64,000 nt of DNA from Hydractinia symbiolongicarpus (GCF_029227915.1 NC_079883.1:12276001-12340000); one strand, 5' to 3'. Positions 40,690 to 49,713 are shown, counted from the first letter of the stretch. Notes: generated by a model from the sequence alone, not told the origin. Program-made: numbers and translations.

Positions 40690-41194
40690 TTCATTTTCAT
40701 TTGTTGCCTTTTCATTTCAATGGCGCTGTGATATATTTCTTGTTATAACAATTAAGGAACGTGGCGGTTGTTGAAAGTGTTTCCTATGACATTTTCCTAC
40801 GACATTTTCAGGTGATAGTACGAGAAAAAAGAGCTTTCAAATGCATACAAACTCGATCTATTGCCGATCATCCAATAACCCTGACGGAATGGCAAATAAA
40901 ATAAAATTCCGCCGCCTTCCGAGGACTTATATCGCAATCACGTTTCGTAACAGCCAAGCAAGGTTTTACCTTTGCGTTTAAGTCACCACCGACATTTGGC
41001 CGCGCAACTATTCTAAGCTCATTCATTTTGACTTAAGGAGGGGGCGAGCGCGGACGCAGGCCCCCACTACCAGAAATTGTACGGTCGAGTTACTGACGTT
41101 TGCAGTAATCGCAGAGGTCAGTAACTCAAAGAAATTAAATAAAAAAATTTGATCACAACGTCAAAATAAATTGCACGTATTTGCCCCTACTAAT

Positions 41195-41314
41195 GTCTAT
41201 GGCCATACCACGATGAACACACCCGTTCTCGTCTGATCACGGAAGTTAAGCATCGTCGGGCCGGGATAGTACTTGGATGGGGGACCGCCTGGGAACTCCC
41301 GGTGTCGTAGGCTT
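41195..41314 (+). rRNA. 5S rRNA, variant
   Basis: C6T. Confidence 0.96.
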
Positions 41315-41819
41315 TTCATTTTCATTTGTTGCCTTTTCATTTCAATGGCGCTGTGATATATTTCTTGTTATAACAATTAAGGAACGTGGCGGTTGTTGAA
41401 AGTGTTTCCTATGTAATTTTCCTACGACATTTTCAGGTGATAGTACGAGAAAAAAGAGCTTTCAACTGCATACAAACTCGATCTATTGCCGATCATCCAA
41501 TAACCCTGACGGAATGGCAAATAAAATAAAATTCCGCCGCCTTCCGAGGACTTATATCGCAATCACGTTTCGTAACAGCCAAGTGAGGTTTTACCTTAGC
41601 GTTTAAGTCACCACCGACATTTGGCCGCGCAACTATTCTAAGCTCATTCATTTTGACTTAAGGAGGGGGCGAGCGCGGACGCAGGCCCCCACTACCAGAA
41701 ATTGTACGGTCGAGTTACGGACGTTTGCAGTAATCGCAGAGGTCAGTAACTCAAAGAAATTAAATAAAAAAATTTGATCACAACGTCAAAATAAATTGCA
41801 CGTATTTGCCCCTACTAAT

Positions 41820-41939
41820 GTCTACGGCCATACCACGATGAACACACCCGTTCTCGTCTGATCAGGGAAGTTAAGCATCGTCGGGCCGGGATAGTACTTG
41901 GATGGGGGACCGCCTGGGAACTCCCGGTGTCGTAGGCTT
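41820..41939 (+). rRNA. 5S rRNA, variant
   Basis: C46G. Confidence 0.96.
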
Positions 41940-42444
41940 TTCATTTTCATTTGTTGCCTTTTCATTTCAATGGCGCTGTGATATATTTCTTGTTATAACA
42001 ATTAAGGAACGTGGCGGTTGTTGAAAGTGTTTCCTATGACATTTTCCTACGACATTTTCAGGTGATAGTACGAGAAAAAAGAGCTTTCAAATGCATACAA
42101 ACTCGATCTAATGCCGATCATCCAATAACCCTGACGGAATGGCAAATAAAATAAAATTCCGCCGCCTTCCGAGGACTTATATCGCAATCACGTTTCGTAA
42201 CAGCCAAGCGAGGTTTTACCTTAGCGTTTAAGTCACCACCGACATTTGACCGCGCAACTATTCTAAGCTCATTCATTTTGACTTAAGGAGGGGGCGAGCG
42301 CGGACGCAGGCCCCCACTACCAGAAATTGTACGGTCGAGTTACTGACGTTTGCAGTAATCGCAGAGGTCAGTAACTCAAAGAAATTAAATAAAAAAATTT
42401 GATCACAACGTCAAAATAAATTGCACGTATTTGCCCCTACTAAT

Positions 42445-42564
42445 GTCTACGGCCATACCACGACGAACACACCCGTTCTCGTCAGATCACGGAAGTTAAG
42501 CATCGTCGGGCCGGGATAGTACTTGGATGGGGGACCGCCTGGGAACTCCCGGTGTCGTAGGCTT
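42445..42564 (+). rRNA. 5S rRNA, variant, heading long unit 1
   Basis: T20C and T40A. It sits in array phase but is followed by a complete U1. Confidence 0.95.
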
Positions 42565-42913
42565 TTCATTTTCATTTGTTGCCTTTTCATTTCAATGGCG
42601 CTGTGATATATTTCTTGTTATAACAATTAAGGAACGTGGCGGTTGTTGAAAGTGTTTCCTATGACATTCTCCTACGACATTTTCAGGTGATAGTACGAGA
42701 AAAAAGAGCTTTCAAATGCATACAAACTCGATCTATTGCCGATCATCCAATAACCCTGACGGAATGGCAAATAAAATAAAATTCCGCCGCCTTCCGAGGA
42801 CTTATATCGCAATCACGTTTCGTAACAGCCAAGCGAGGTTTTACCTTAGCGTTTAAGTCACCACCGACATTTGGCCGCGCAACTATTCTAAGCTCATTCA
42901 TTTTGACTTAAGG
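42565..42913. other. 5S-U1 spacer
   Basis: No gene seen. It starts with T-rich Pol III termination sequence and ends, reading -, in the U1 3' flank, where gtcaaaatgaatga (+ 42895-42908) resembles the metazoan snRNA 3' box. The same spacer is in every short unit and at 48428-48776, 54302-54650 and 60167-60515. The last three carry T or A in ggcgctg (ggtgctg or gatgctg). Confidence 0.6.
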
Positions 42914-43078
42914 AGGGGGCGAGCGCGGACGCAGGCCCCCACTACCAGAAATTGTACGGTCGAGTTACTGACGTTTGCAGTAATCGCAGAGGTCAGCCCA
43001 AGCGTAGTGCAATGCAAGAGCCTCACTCTGGAAGAAAACCCTCATTGATCAGTCTTTACTTCCCCGTCAGGTAAGTAT
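42914..43078 (-). ncRNA. U1 snRNA, copy 1
   Basis: Spliceosomal U1, which pairs with 5' splice sites. The RNA begins AUACUUACCUG, matching the universal 5' end. It then has stem-loop I with a GAUCAAUGAGG loop region (near the usual U1-70K loop), stem-loop II with the U1A target UUGCAC (gcattgcac), the conserved gctgacc and ctgcgatt, stem-loop III, an Sm-type site (caatttctgg), and stem-loop IV (gtgggggcctgcgtccgcgctcgccccc). Length is ~165 nt against ~164 in vertebrates. The 5' 82 nt are restricted to long units; the 3' 83 nt are shared with every short 5S unit. The exact 3' end is set by comparison with known U1 and may be off by 1-3 nt. This copy has no stem-loop III or Sm defects. Confidence 0.95.
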
Positions 43079-43269
43079 GAGTTGGAACTGCACCGTAGCA
43101 TGAGGGTACCCTTCAAAGTTTGTTAATGCTTGTGGCTTGAGTGTGTTATAAACTGCCGTGTTGCGGGGCATAGGCTGTATTCTCCCCCAGTGTACGCGTT
43201 TTGTTCCCGCCGTAGACTATGCAGAGTGCCGTCGGAAAGAGGACTGCTATTATTCTTTTTTTGCTTATG
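43079..43269. other. U1-U2 spacer
   Basis: 191 bp holding the U1 promoter and the U2 3' flank. An A-rich stretch just past the U2 3' end (aaaaaagaataatag on -) may be the 3' box. Equivalent spacers: 48942-49132, 54816-55006, 60681-60871. Confidence 0.6.
43122..43135 (-). promoter_or_regulatory. U1 proximal sequence element candidate, copy 1
   Basis: On - it reads ccacaagcattaac at -57 to -44 of U1. It matches 12 of 14 bases in the U2 upstream region at nearly the same distance. No TATA is seen closer in, as expected for Pol II snRNA genes. Confidence 0.7.
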
Positions 43270-43455
43270 TGGGCCGCCATCGGTAATAGTGCAACACCAA
43301 GGCAACCCGTGGTCACGGCGTGAATGAATCCACCTCCATGACCCAAGGCCAAAAATCAGATTAATATACTGACCATTCAGAGAATGGCCTACCAGATATT
43401 ATACTGATAAGAACAGATACTACACTTGATCTTAGCCATTAGGCCGAAAAGCGAT
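43270..43455 (-). ncRNA. U2 snRNA, copy 1 (variant)
   Basis: Spliceosomal U2, which pairs with the intron branch site. The RNA starts AUCGCUU and contains the branch-point recognition sequence guguaguauc, stem-loop IIa (cuuaucaguuuaauaucug), IIb, the Sm site (auuuuugg, after uauauuaaucug), and stem-loops III and IV. The IV loop uuugcacua-type sequence matches the U2 A'/B'' target. Length 186 nt is typical. This copy alone has C8U and U54A, in regions that pair with U6 or form stem IIa, so it may be a weak or decaying copy. Same strand as U1, 191 bp upstream of it. Confidence 0.95.
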
Positions 43456-43777
43456 AAAGAAAAAGCGTTGCCATGATAGGCATCGTCCACACACCGTAAC
43501 TGCTTGTGGAGCATGTCACGTTACTGTAAAGCTTACAACTGTCACCGCGTACGGATGGACGGCGACATAGTAAAAATCACGGCTGTTGATTTAGCCGTAG
43601 GATGGAGAGCGACTGTAGCGAGTGGATGGTAACTTACATGAATGCTAACAAAGGCGACGATACTAAGTGCGTGATATTACTTTCCAATATGTCTGCGTAC
43701 ATTCCGTTTATCAACGCATTACGCCAGAACGTGCGCGCGCGTTACACAGTAGACCATGCAGCCGAAATGCGACAGTG
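43456..43777. other. U2 upstream region / tRNA 3' flank
   Basis: Holds the U2 promoter near 43496-43509. The rest has no recognised gene. There is an alternating CG run (gtgcgcgcgcgtt, around 43732-43744), and no T4 on - downstream of the tRNA until 43572-43576. Equivalent spacers: 49319-49640, 55193-55514, 61058-61379, 63652-63973. ORFs crossing this region are chance reading frames over the tRNA. Confidence 0.6.
43496..43509 (-). promoter_or_regulatory. U2 proximal sequence element candidate, copy 1
   Basis: On - it reads ccacaagcagttac at -54 to -41 of U2, shared with U1 apart from two bases. Confidence 0.7.
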
Positions 43778-43850
43778 CGACCCTGCCAGGAGTCGAACCT
43801 GGAATCCCCTGATTCGTAGTCAGATGCCTTATCCATTGGGCCACAGGGCC
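43778..43850 (-). tRNA. tRNA-Arg (anticodon ACG), copy 1
   Basis: 73-nt cloverleaf. The acceptor ggccctg pairs with cagggtc, with discriminator G. The A-box is tggcccaatgg and the B-box ggttcgactcc. The anticodon stem tctga/tcagg encloses the loop ctacgaa, giving ACG. The wobble A would become inosine and read CGT, CGC and CGA. No intron; CCA is not encoded. Divergent from H1 and upstream of U2. Confidence 0.95.
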
Positions 43851-44258
43851 ATGCTTATGACTTCGCCCCATCGTTATTTTGGCTTGCGCATTCGTTTTAC
43901 TTACGAAAGAATTCTTCGTGTTTGTAGCCATGAAAGAAAGGGACTTCTGTGAGTGAATTTTTTTACTGTGGTCTAATAAAAAAGTCGAAACGCAGTGCCC
44001 AATATATGAATTGCTCCTAATAGCCGGAAACAGGCCGTGTCGATGATGTAGGCCGACATACGCAACGCAAACCAAAGAACGCTTTATGAAAATCCTAACA
44101 CGAGCGCGGAAGAAGCCCAAATTAACAGACTAGATGTAATGCTGAAGACCTCAAACTCCAGCAGCTTCTCTTTCAGACTATTGCGTCGTGCTACAAATAA
44201 AAATTAACACGCTTTCGCATAGTCGCGGCACCCAAAACGGACATTATACGATGTACAG
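43851..44258. other. tRNA-H1 intergenic region
   Basis: About 410 bp with no gene I can support. A cgttttacttacg segment (43893 area) and a T-run (near 43957) recall a U5 loop and an Sm site, but the fold does not hold up. Equivalent regions begin at 49714, 55588 and 61453. Confidence 0.5.
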
Positions 44259-44429
44259 AAACACACATTTCTGTTTTCGCGCCAAATCAATTCCCGGGAG
44301 TGGTACTTTTACGTCCGCATAATTCGCACCGTCTTAAATTATATCTCATTTACACGGTAATGTTTAGTATACTTCTACTGTGATAACAAGCATCGTTTAT
44401 CGTTGGATTGTTGTAAGAAAACATTAAAA
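44259..44429 (+). promoter_or_regulatory. H1 promoter, copy 1
   Basis: Contains the H1-specific AAACACA box (44259-44265), an E2F-type site ttttcgcgcc (44274-44283) and an AT-rich stretch that could include a TATA-like element, upstream of the ATG at 44430. The AAACACA box and E2F sites are known S-phase elements of metazoan H1 genes; use here is inferred. Confidence 0.65.
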
Positions 44430-44981
44430 ATGAGTGAAGCAGCTTCTCCAAAGAAAATCGCACCCAAGAAGAAACCTGCTGCAAAGAAGACAGATGATCA
44501 CCCTAAATATGTGGACATGATCAAGGCTGCTATCGCTACCCTAAAGGAACGCGGTGGTTCATCTCGCCAAGCTATTACAAAATATATTCATGCAAATTAC
44601 AAAGTTGCTGAAAACTCAGATCATCATCTGAAAATGGCTCTTAAACGAGGAGTAACATCAGGCGATTTGATTCAAACTAAAGGCACTGGTGCTTCTGGAT
44701 CATTCAAGCTAGGTCAGGTAAAAAAAGAAAAACCTAAGAAAAAGGCCGCAGCAAAAATGCCAACGGCAAAGAAGCCTACTGCAAAGAAAAGTACACCAAA
44801 AAAGAAGCCAGCAAAGAAGAGCACGCCAAAGAAAGCAGCAAAGAAGCCTGCCACAAAGAAAGCCTCGGCTAAGAAACCAGCAGCTAAGAAACCCACAAAG
44901 AAGCCTGTTGCTAAAAAACCTGCAGCAAAGAAGGTCAAAAAGACTCCCAAAAAGGCAGCAAAGAAGACCGCAAAAAAATAA
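44430..44981 (+). CDS. Linker histone H1, copy 1
   Basis: 183 aa. Binds the nucleosome dyad and linker DNA and compacts chromatin. Short basic N-tail; winged-helix globular domain at about residues 24-95 ([12 protein letters not shown] to SGSFKLG); then a long C-tail of AKK/PKK repeats. The start is placed at MSEAAS rather than at the in-frame ATG 27 bp upstream, because the extra MDCCKKTLK is unlike any H1 and MSEA is typical. Followed by the histone stem-loop. Divergent from the tRNA gene, convergent with H3. Copy-specific changes: A22D at the edge of the globular domain, and K110M in the tail. Antisense frames rich in Phe/Gly over the tail are shadows. Confidence 0.95.
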   Translation: MSEAASPKKIAPKKKPAAKKTDDHPKYVDMIKAAIATLKERGGSSRQAITKYIHANYKVAENSDHHLKMALKRGVTSGDLIQTKGTGASGSFKLGQVKKEKPKKKAAAKMPTAKKPTAKKSTPKKKPAKKSTPKKAAKKPATKKASAKKPAAKKPTKKPVAKKPAAKKVKKTPKKAAKKTAKK

Positions 44982-45013
44982 TTTGTGTGTATCTGGCTAT
45001 TACATTAACGAAC

Positions 45014-45029
45014 GGCTATTTTTATAGCC
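45014..45029 (+). terminator. Histone 3' stem-loop, H1 copy 1
   Basis: ggctatttttatagcc: 6-bp stem, 4-nt loop. Directs processing without polyadenylation. Confidence 0.93.
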
Positions 45030-45305
45030 ACACATTTACAAAAAAACATTATCTTGGTACAAAGTTAAACTTGTTTAAGTCACTTAAACAGTTAAAAAAG
45101 AGTAAATTTAAGATTAGATTCCCTAAGTTTAAGTATTTTCGTTTTTAAATTTCTTATTTTCTTGGTTTTACTTTTCTTGCCCTTCATATTTTTAACATTG
45201 TCAAACTTTATGTAGCATAAAATTTTTATGTAGCATAAAATTTAAACAGAAAGCAGGACAAAGTTTGATATAAAAAGCTAGCCGTAATATTTTTTATGGA
45301 TGTGT
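45030..45305. other. H1-H3 convergent 3' spacer
   Basis: AT-rich, no gene. Contains a perfect 18-bp tandem duplication (ttatgtagcataaaattt at 45208-45225 and 45226-45243), conserved in the other units. The spacer between H1 and H3 stop codons also occurs at 50845-51205, 56719-57079 and 62584-62944. Confidence 0.7.
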
Positions 45306-45321
45306 GGCTAGAAAAATAGCC
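45306..45321 (-). terminator. Histone 3' stem-loop, H3 copy 1 (weakened)
   Basis: Reads ggctatttttctagcc on -. The pair next to the loop is lost (T opposite C) compared with the other three H3 copies. Confidence 0.85.
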
Positions 45322-45342
45322 GTTTTTTGTTTGGTAAGATGC

Positions 45343-46590
<1,248 letters not shown>

Positions 46591-46614
46591 GCGTTGTCAT
46601 TGCTCAACAAAAAC

Positions 46615-46630
46615 GGCTATTTTTATAGCC
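46615..46630 (+). terminator. Histone 3' stem-loop, H4 copy 1
   Basis: ggctatttttatagcc, 25 nt past the stop. Confidence 0.93.
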
Positions 46631-47011
46631 ACAAATCTTTTAAAACATTACTTTGTGCACGCTTCCAAATTACACAATGTGTAAAGTCTTGTCACAGTTA
46701 CATTTATTGCTATACGATACTATGTCATATATGACACAAAAAAAATTTAGAAATACTTTGTAGGGTTAATTTGCCTGGGAGTGTTTCCGTGAAAAGCTGG
46801 GTTAAGTTAAATGTAAGCAATAACATGGATCAATGTACTTGTCTTTTCTGCAAGTACAGCTAATAATACGTATGAAAAGTGAAGCTAATCCACACACACA
46901 TGGGGAAGTATTTTAAATGTAGGCTAGTGTTCTTAAGCACATTATTTAGAAGTTTTATTAACTTCGGTTAACTTGTAGTGACGCCAAGTAAATGTTTTTT
47001 TAAAGATGTGT
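46631..47011. other. H4-H2B convergent 3' spacer
   Basis: No gene. It holds a 14-bp palindrome (tgtcatatatgaca, 46723-46736) and a hairpin with 8-bp arms (tgtacttg/caagtaca, 46834-46858) that is present in all three units (52698-52722, 58563-58587). Equivalent H4-H2B spacers: 52455-52914, 58320-58779. Confidence 0.65.
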
Positions 47012-47027
47012 GGTCTTAAAAAAGACC
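47012..47027 (-). terminator. Histone 3' stem-loop, H2B copy 1
   Basis: On - ggtcttttttaagacc. It fits the metazoan consensus but differs in stem sequence from the other four histone genes. Confidence 0.92.
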
Positions 47028-47050
47028 GTTTGTGTTTGGTAGACGTTGGT

Positions 47051-47455
47051 TTACTTGCTGCTTGTGTATTTTGTGACGGCTTTTGTTCCTTCACTGACTG
47101 CGTGTTTTGCAAGTTCTCCAGGCAAGAGAAGACGTACTGCGGTTTGAATTTCACGAGAAGAGATGGTCGACTTTTTGTTTTGAAGAGCCAAACGCGAAGC
47201 TTCGGAAGCAATGCGCTCAAAGATGTCGTTGACAAATGAGTTCATGATGCTCATAGCTTTGCTTGAAACTCCGACATCTGGGTGAACTTGTTTCAAAACA
47301 TTGTAGATGTAAATAGCATAACTTTCCTTTCTCTTTCTCTTGCGTTTCTTTTCACCAGTTCCACCAATCTTTCCTCCTTTTTTGCCGGCTCTTTTTTCAC
47401 CTTTCTTGGCTACTTTAGGTGCCTGTTTTCCTCCTTTAGCTGCTGCGTCAGACAT
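47051..47455 (-). CDS. Histone H2B, copy 1
   Basis: 134 aa. Forms the H2A-H2B dimer of the nucleosome. Gly/Lys-rich N-tail with a GGKIGG segment; basic [10 protein letters not shown] patch at about 36-45; histone fold from [12 protein letters not shown] to the [16 protein letters not shown] helix; C-helix [19 protein letters not shown] with the conserved ubiquitylation lysine at K129 (VTKYTSS). Unusual for an animal H2[11 protein letters not shown] where most have RLAHYNKRST. All three copies are identical in protein sequence. Divergent from H2A. Confidence 0.97.
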   Translation of the reverse strand: MSDAAAKGGKQAPKVAKKGEKRAGKKGGKIGGTGEKKRKRKRKESYAIYIYNVLKQVHPDVGVSSKAMSIMNSFVNDIFERIASEASRLALQNKKSTISSREIQTAVRLLLPGELAKHAVSEGTKAVTKYTSSK

Positions 47456-47738
47456 GGTTAAAAATTTTTGCTACTTAACTTGTAAATAAGCATTAAACTG
47501 CAAGTCAAAACTTTTTGTTTATAAGTAAAAAAATCGGATCGAATTCGATCCGAAAACGCCGATACGCAATTTAATTGGTTAAAAAAAAATCTTTTGTTTA
47601 ATACTTAATAATGATTGGTTAAAAAAACATGATTTCGATCCTATTTTTATGATGAAAAAACGAGTAAAGTTTATTTCGTTAACACTTACGTTAAATATTC
47701 GTACGTTTTTGCATTAACTTACAAATCAAATCGCAGTT
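47456..47738. promoter_or_regulatory. Divergent H2B/H2A promoter, copy 1
   Basis: 283 bp. A TATAAA for H2B is read on - at 47518-47523. A perfect 20-bp palindrome lies at 47534-47553. Two inverted CCAAT boxes (ATTGGTTA) lie towards H2A. An AT-rich taaatatt before the H2A start may be its TATA. Confidence 0.7.
47534..47553. repeat. 20-bp perfect palindrome, H2B/H2A promoter copy 1
   Basis: tcggatcgaattcgatccga, centred on an EcoRI-like gaattc. Present unchanged in all three units, in an otherwise AT-rich promoter; likely a dimer binding site. Confidence 0.8.
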
Positions 47739-48119
47739 ATGTCTGGACGTGGAAAAGGTGGAAAAACTAAGGCTAAAGCCAAGACAAGATCCTCAAGAGC
47801 TGGACTTCAATTTCCAGTCGGTAGAGTGCATAGATTCCTTCGTAGAGGGCACTATGCTAACCGAATTGGATCTGGAGCACCAGTTTACTTAGCAGCCGTC
47901 TTGGAATATTTATCTGCTGAGATATTGGAGTTGGCTGGTAACGCAGCAAGAGACAACAAAAAAGCTAGGATTATTCCAAGACATTTACAATTGGCTGTTC
48001 GTAATGATGAAGAATTAAACAAACTTTTGAGCGGTGTAACCATTGCAGCTGGTGGTGTTTTGCCAAACATTCAAGCTGTCTTACTCCCAAAGAAGAACGA
48101 CAAAGGACAGAAGAAGTAA
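47739..48119 (+). CDS. Histone H2A, copy 1
   Basis: 126 aa canonical-type H2A. The acidic patch is complete (E56, E61, E64, D90, E91, E92). The C-tail [12 protein letters not shown] keeps the K118/K119 ubiquitylation region and has no SQ motif, so it is not H2A.X. Unusual in all three copies: [11 protein letters not shown] in the L1 loop (N38H, E41N against common animal H2A) and TIAAGG, that is Ala at position 104 where most eukaryotes have Gln. Copy 1 has T at position 10 (A in the others). Followed by a stem-loop and then a 5S gene on the same strand. Confidence 0.97.
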   Translation: MSGRGKGGKTKAKAKTRSSRAGLQFPVGRVHRFLRRGHYANRIGSGAPVYLAAVLEYLSAEILELAGNAARDNKKARIIPRHLQLAVRNDEELNKLLSGVTIAAGGVLPNIQAVLLPKKNDKGQKK

Positions 48120-48141
48120 ACCGCTACACTCGGAAAACAAC

Positions 48142-48157
48142 GGCTATTTTTATAGCC
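48142..48157 (+). terminator. Histone 3' stem-loop, H2A copy 1
   Basis: ggctatttttatagcc, 23 nt past the stop. Confidence 0.93.
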
Positions 48158-48307
48158 ACACATCTTTAAAAAAACATTGTTTTTTTCACAAAACTATAAC
48201 CTTAAAGTCTAATAGATAATCCATGCATACGCCTTGTCCTAAGTAACTCAAAGAAATTAAATAAAAAAATTTGATCACAACGATTGCACGTATTTGCCCC
48301 TACCAAT

Positions 48308-48427
48308 GTCTACGGCCATACCACGATGAACACACCCGTTCTCGTCTGATCACGGAAGTTAAGCATCGTCGGGCCGGGATAGTACTTGGATGGGGGACCG
48401 CCTGGGAACTCCCGGTGTCGTAGGCTT
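48308..48427 (+). rRNA. 5S rRNA between histone units
   Basis: Consensus. Lies 188 bp downstream of H2A copy 1, same strand. The upstream flank lacks 10 bp present elsewhere. Confidence 0.98.
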
Positions 48428-48776
48428 TTCATTTTCATTTGTTGCCTTTTCATTTCAATGGTGCTGTGATATATTTCTTGTTATAACAATTAAGGAACGT
48501 GGCGGTTGTTGAAAGTGTTTCCTATGACATTTTTCTACGACATTTTCAGGTGATAGTACGAGAAAAAAGAGCTTTCAAATGCATACAAACTCGATCTATA
48601 GCCGATCATCCAATAACCCTGACGGAATGGCAAATAAAATAAAATTCCGCCGCCTTCCGAGGACTTATATCGCAATCACGTTTCGTAACAGCCAAACGAG
48701 GTTTTACCTTAGCGTTTAAGTCACCACCGACATTTGGCCGCGCAACTATTCTAAGCTCATTCATTTTGACTTAAGG

Positions 48777-48941
48777 AGGGGGCGAGCGCGGACGCAGGCC
48801 CCCACTACCGGAAATTGTACGGTCGAGTTATTGACGTTTGCAGTAATCGCAGAGGTCAGCCCAAGCGTAGTGCAATGCAAGAGCCTCACTCTGGAAGAAA
48901 ACCCTCATTGATCAGTCTTTACTTCCCCGTCAGGTAAGTAT
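48777..48941 (-). ncRNA. U1 snRNA, copy 2
   Basis: Complete. Two changes on the transcript: Sm-flank caatttccgg in place of caatttctgg, and a G-to-A change in stem-loop III (gtcaataac) that unpairs one base. Confidence 0.94.
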
Positions 48942-48984
48942 GAGTTGGAACTGCACCGTAGCATGAGGGTACCCTTCAAAGTTT

Positions 48985-48998
48985 GTTAATGCTTGTGG
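48985..48998 (-). promoter_or_regulatory. U1 proximal sequence element candidate, copy 2
   Basis: Same 14-bp motif at -57 to -44. Confidence 0.7.
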
Positions 48999-49132
48999 CT
49001 TGAGTGTGTTATAAACTGCCGTGTCGCGGGGCATAGGCTGTATTCTCCCCCAGTGTACGCGTTTTGTTCCCGCCGTAGACTATGCAGAGTGCCGTCGGAA
49101 AGAGGACTGCTATTATTCTTTTATTGCTTATG

Positions 49133-49318
49133 TGGGCCGCCATCGGTAATAGTGCAACACCAAGGCAACCCGTGGTCACGGCGTGAATGAATGCACCTCC
49201 ATGACCCAAGGCCAAAAATCAGATTAATATACTGACCATTCAGAGAATGGCCTACCAGATATTAAACTGATAAGAACAGATACTACACTTGATCTTAGCC
49301 ATTAGGCCGAGAAGCGAT
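49133..49318 (-). ncRNA. U2 snRNA, copy 2
   Basis: Canonical 5' end (AUCGCUUCUCGGCC), branch-site and Sm sequences. One private change in the region before stem-loop III (gcattc for gattc on the transcript). Confidence 0.95.
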
Positions 49319-49358
49319 AAAGAAAAAGCGTTGCCGAGATAGGCATCGTCCACACACC

Positions 49359-49372
49359 GTAACTGCTTGTGG
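49359..49372 (-). promoter_or_regulatory. U2 proximal sequence element candidate, copy 2
   Basis: Motif at -54 to -41, unchanged. Confidence 0.7.
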
Positions 49373-49640
49373 AGCATGTCACGTTACTGTAAAGCTTACA
49401 ACTGTCACCGCGTACGGATGGACGGCGACATAGTAAAAATCACGGCTGTTGATTTAGCCGTAGGATGGAGAGCGACTGTAGCGAGTGGATGGTAACTTAC
49501 ATGAATGCTAACAAAGGCGACGATACTAAGTGCGTGATATTACTTTCCAATATGTCTGCATACATTCCGTTTATCAACGCATTACGCCAGAACGTGCGCG
49601 CGCGTTACACAGTAGACCATGCAGCCGAAATGCGACAGTG

Positions 49641-49713
49641 CGACCCTGCCAGGAGTCGAACCTGGAATCCCCTGATTCGTAGTCAGATGCCTTATCCATT
49701 GGGCCACAGGGCC
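49641..49713 (-). tRNA. tRNA-Arg (ACG), copy 2
   Basis: Identical to copy 1. Confidence 0.95.

Larger units (their letters stand above)
35421..41480. repeat. Tandem duplication of a five-unit 5S block (3123 bp)
   Basis: Five consecutive units (35574 to 38072) recur as 38697 to 41195, each exactly 3123 bp apart. They share distinctive changes: acgaaagtt, cacaaacg with gggcccgcc, aattctaag with gctactgacg, acctttgcg, gtctatggcc with tatgtaatttt. The left boundary lies between ~35170 and 35421. The first copy ends in ~38300-38540. Confidence 0.9.
1..42996. repeat. Tandem 5S rDNA array, ~625-bp units with embedded truncated U1
   Basis: The array holds 68 complete 5S genes plus one cut by the left edge, all on +. 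Spacing is almost always 625 bp, with exceptions of 622-626 bp explained by small indels. Order in each unit: 5S; a T-rich terminator; ~350 bp of unique-looking spacer with no ORF; a U1 3' half on - at 5S start +469 to +551 (shifted 1-3 bp by indels); a ~70-bp AT-rich stretch (runs such as ataaaaaaattt); then the next 5S. The spacer has no protein gene and no mobile element that I can recognise. The array continues off the left edge. The last U1 segment (42914-42996) belongs to the first complete U1. Confidence 0.97.

Noticed and set aside
1-42996. CRISPR array or satellite DNA
   Set aside because: The repeat is a 625-bp unit holding a conserved 5S gene, not short repeats with unique spacers.
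43060-43085. A spliced-leader RNA on + (caggtaagtat looks like an exon end plus 5' splice site)
   Set aside because: It is the reverse complement of the U1 5' end; the rest of U1 follows on -.
43602-43952. 116-aa ORF on + and 133-aa ORF on - in every long unit
   Set aside because: Both run through the tRNA gene and its flanks, have no recognisable domain, and repeat only because the unit repeats.
43870-43985. A U5 snRNA on + (cgttttacttacg loop and a T-run like an Sm site)
   Set aside because: The stems flanking the loop do not fit U5 and no U5 5' end is present. A U5 covariance-model hit would reopen it.
44403-44429. H1 N-terminal extension MDCCKKTLK
   Set aside because: In frame but unlike any H1; the MSEAAS start at 44430 fits the family.
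44714-44950. Phe/Gly/Ala-rich 78-aa ORF antisense to H1
   Set aside because: Mirror of the AAG-rich lysine tail of H1.
47006-47239. ORFs antisense and out of frame over H2B
   Set aside because: Shadows of the highly conserved H2B gene.
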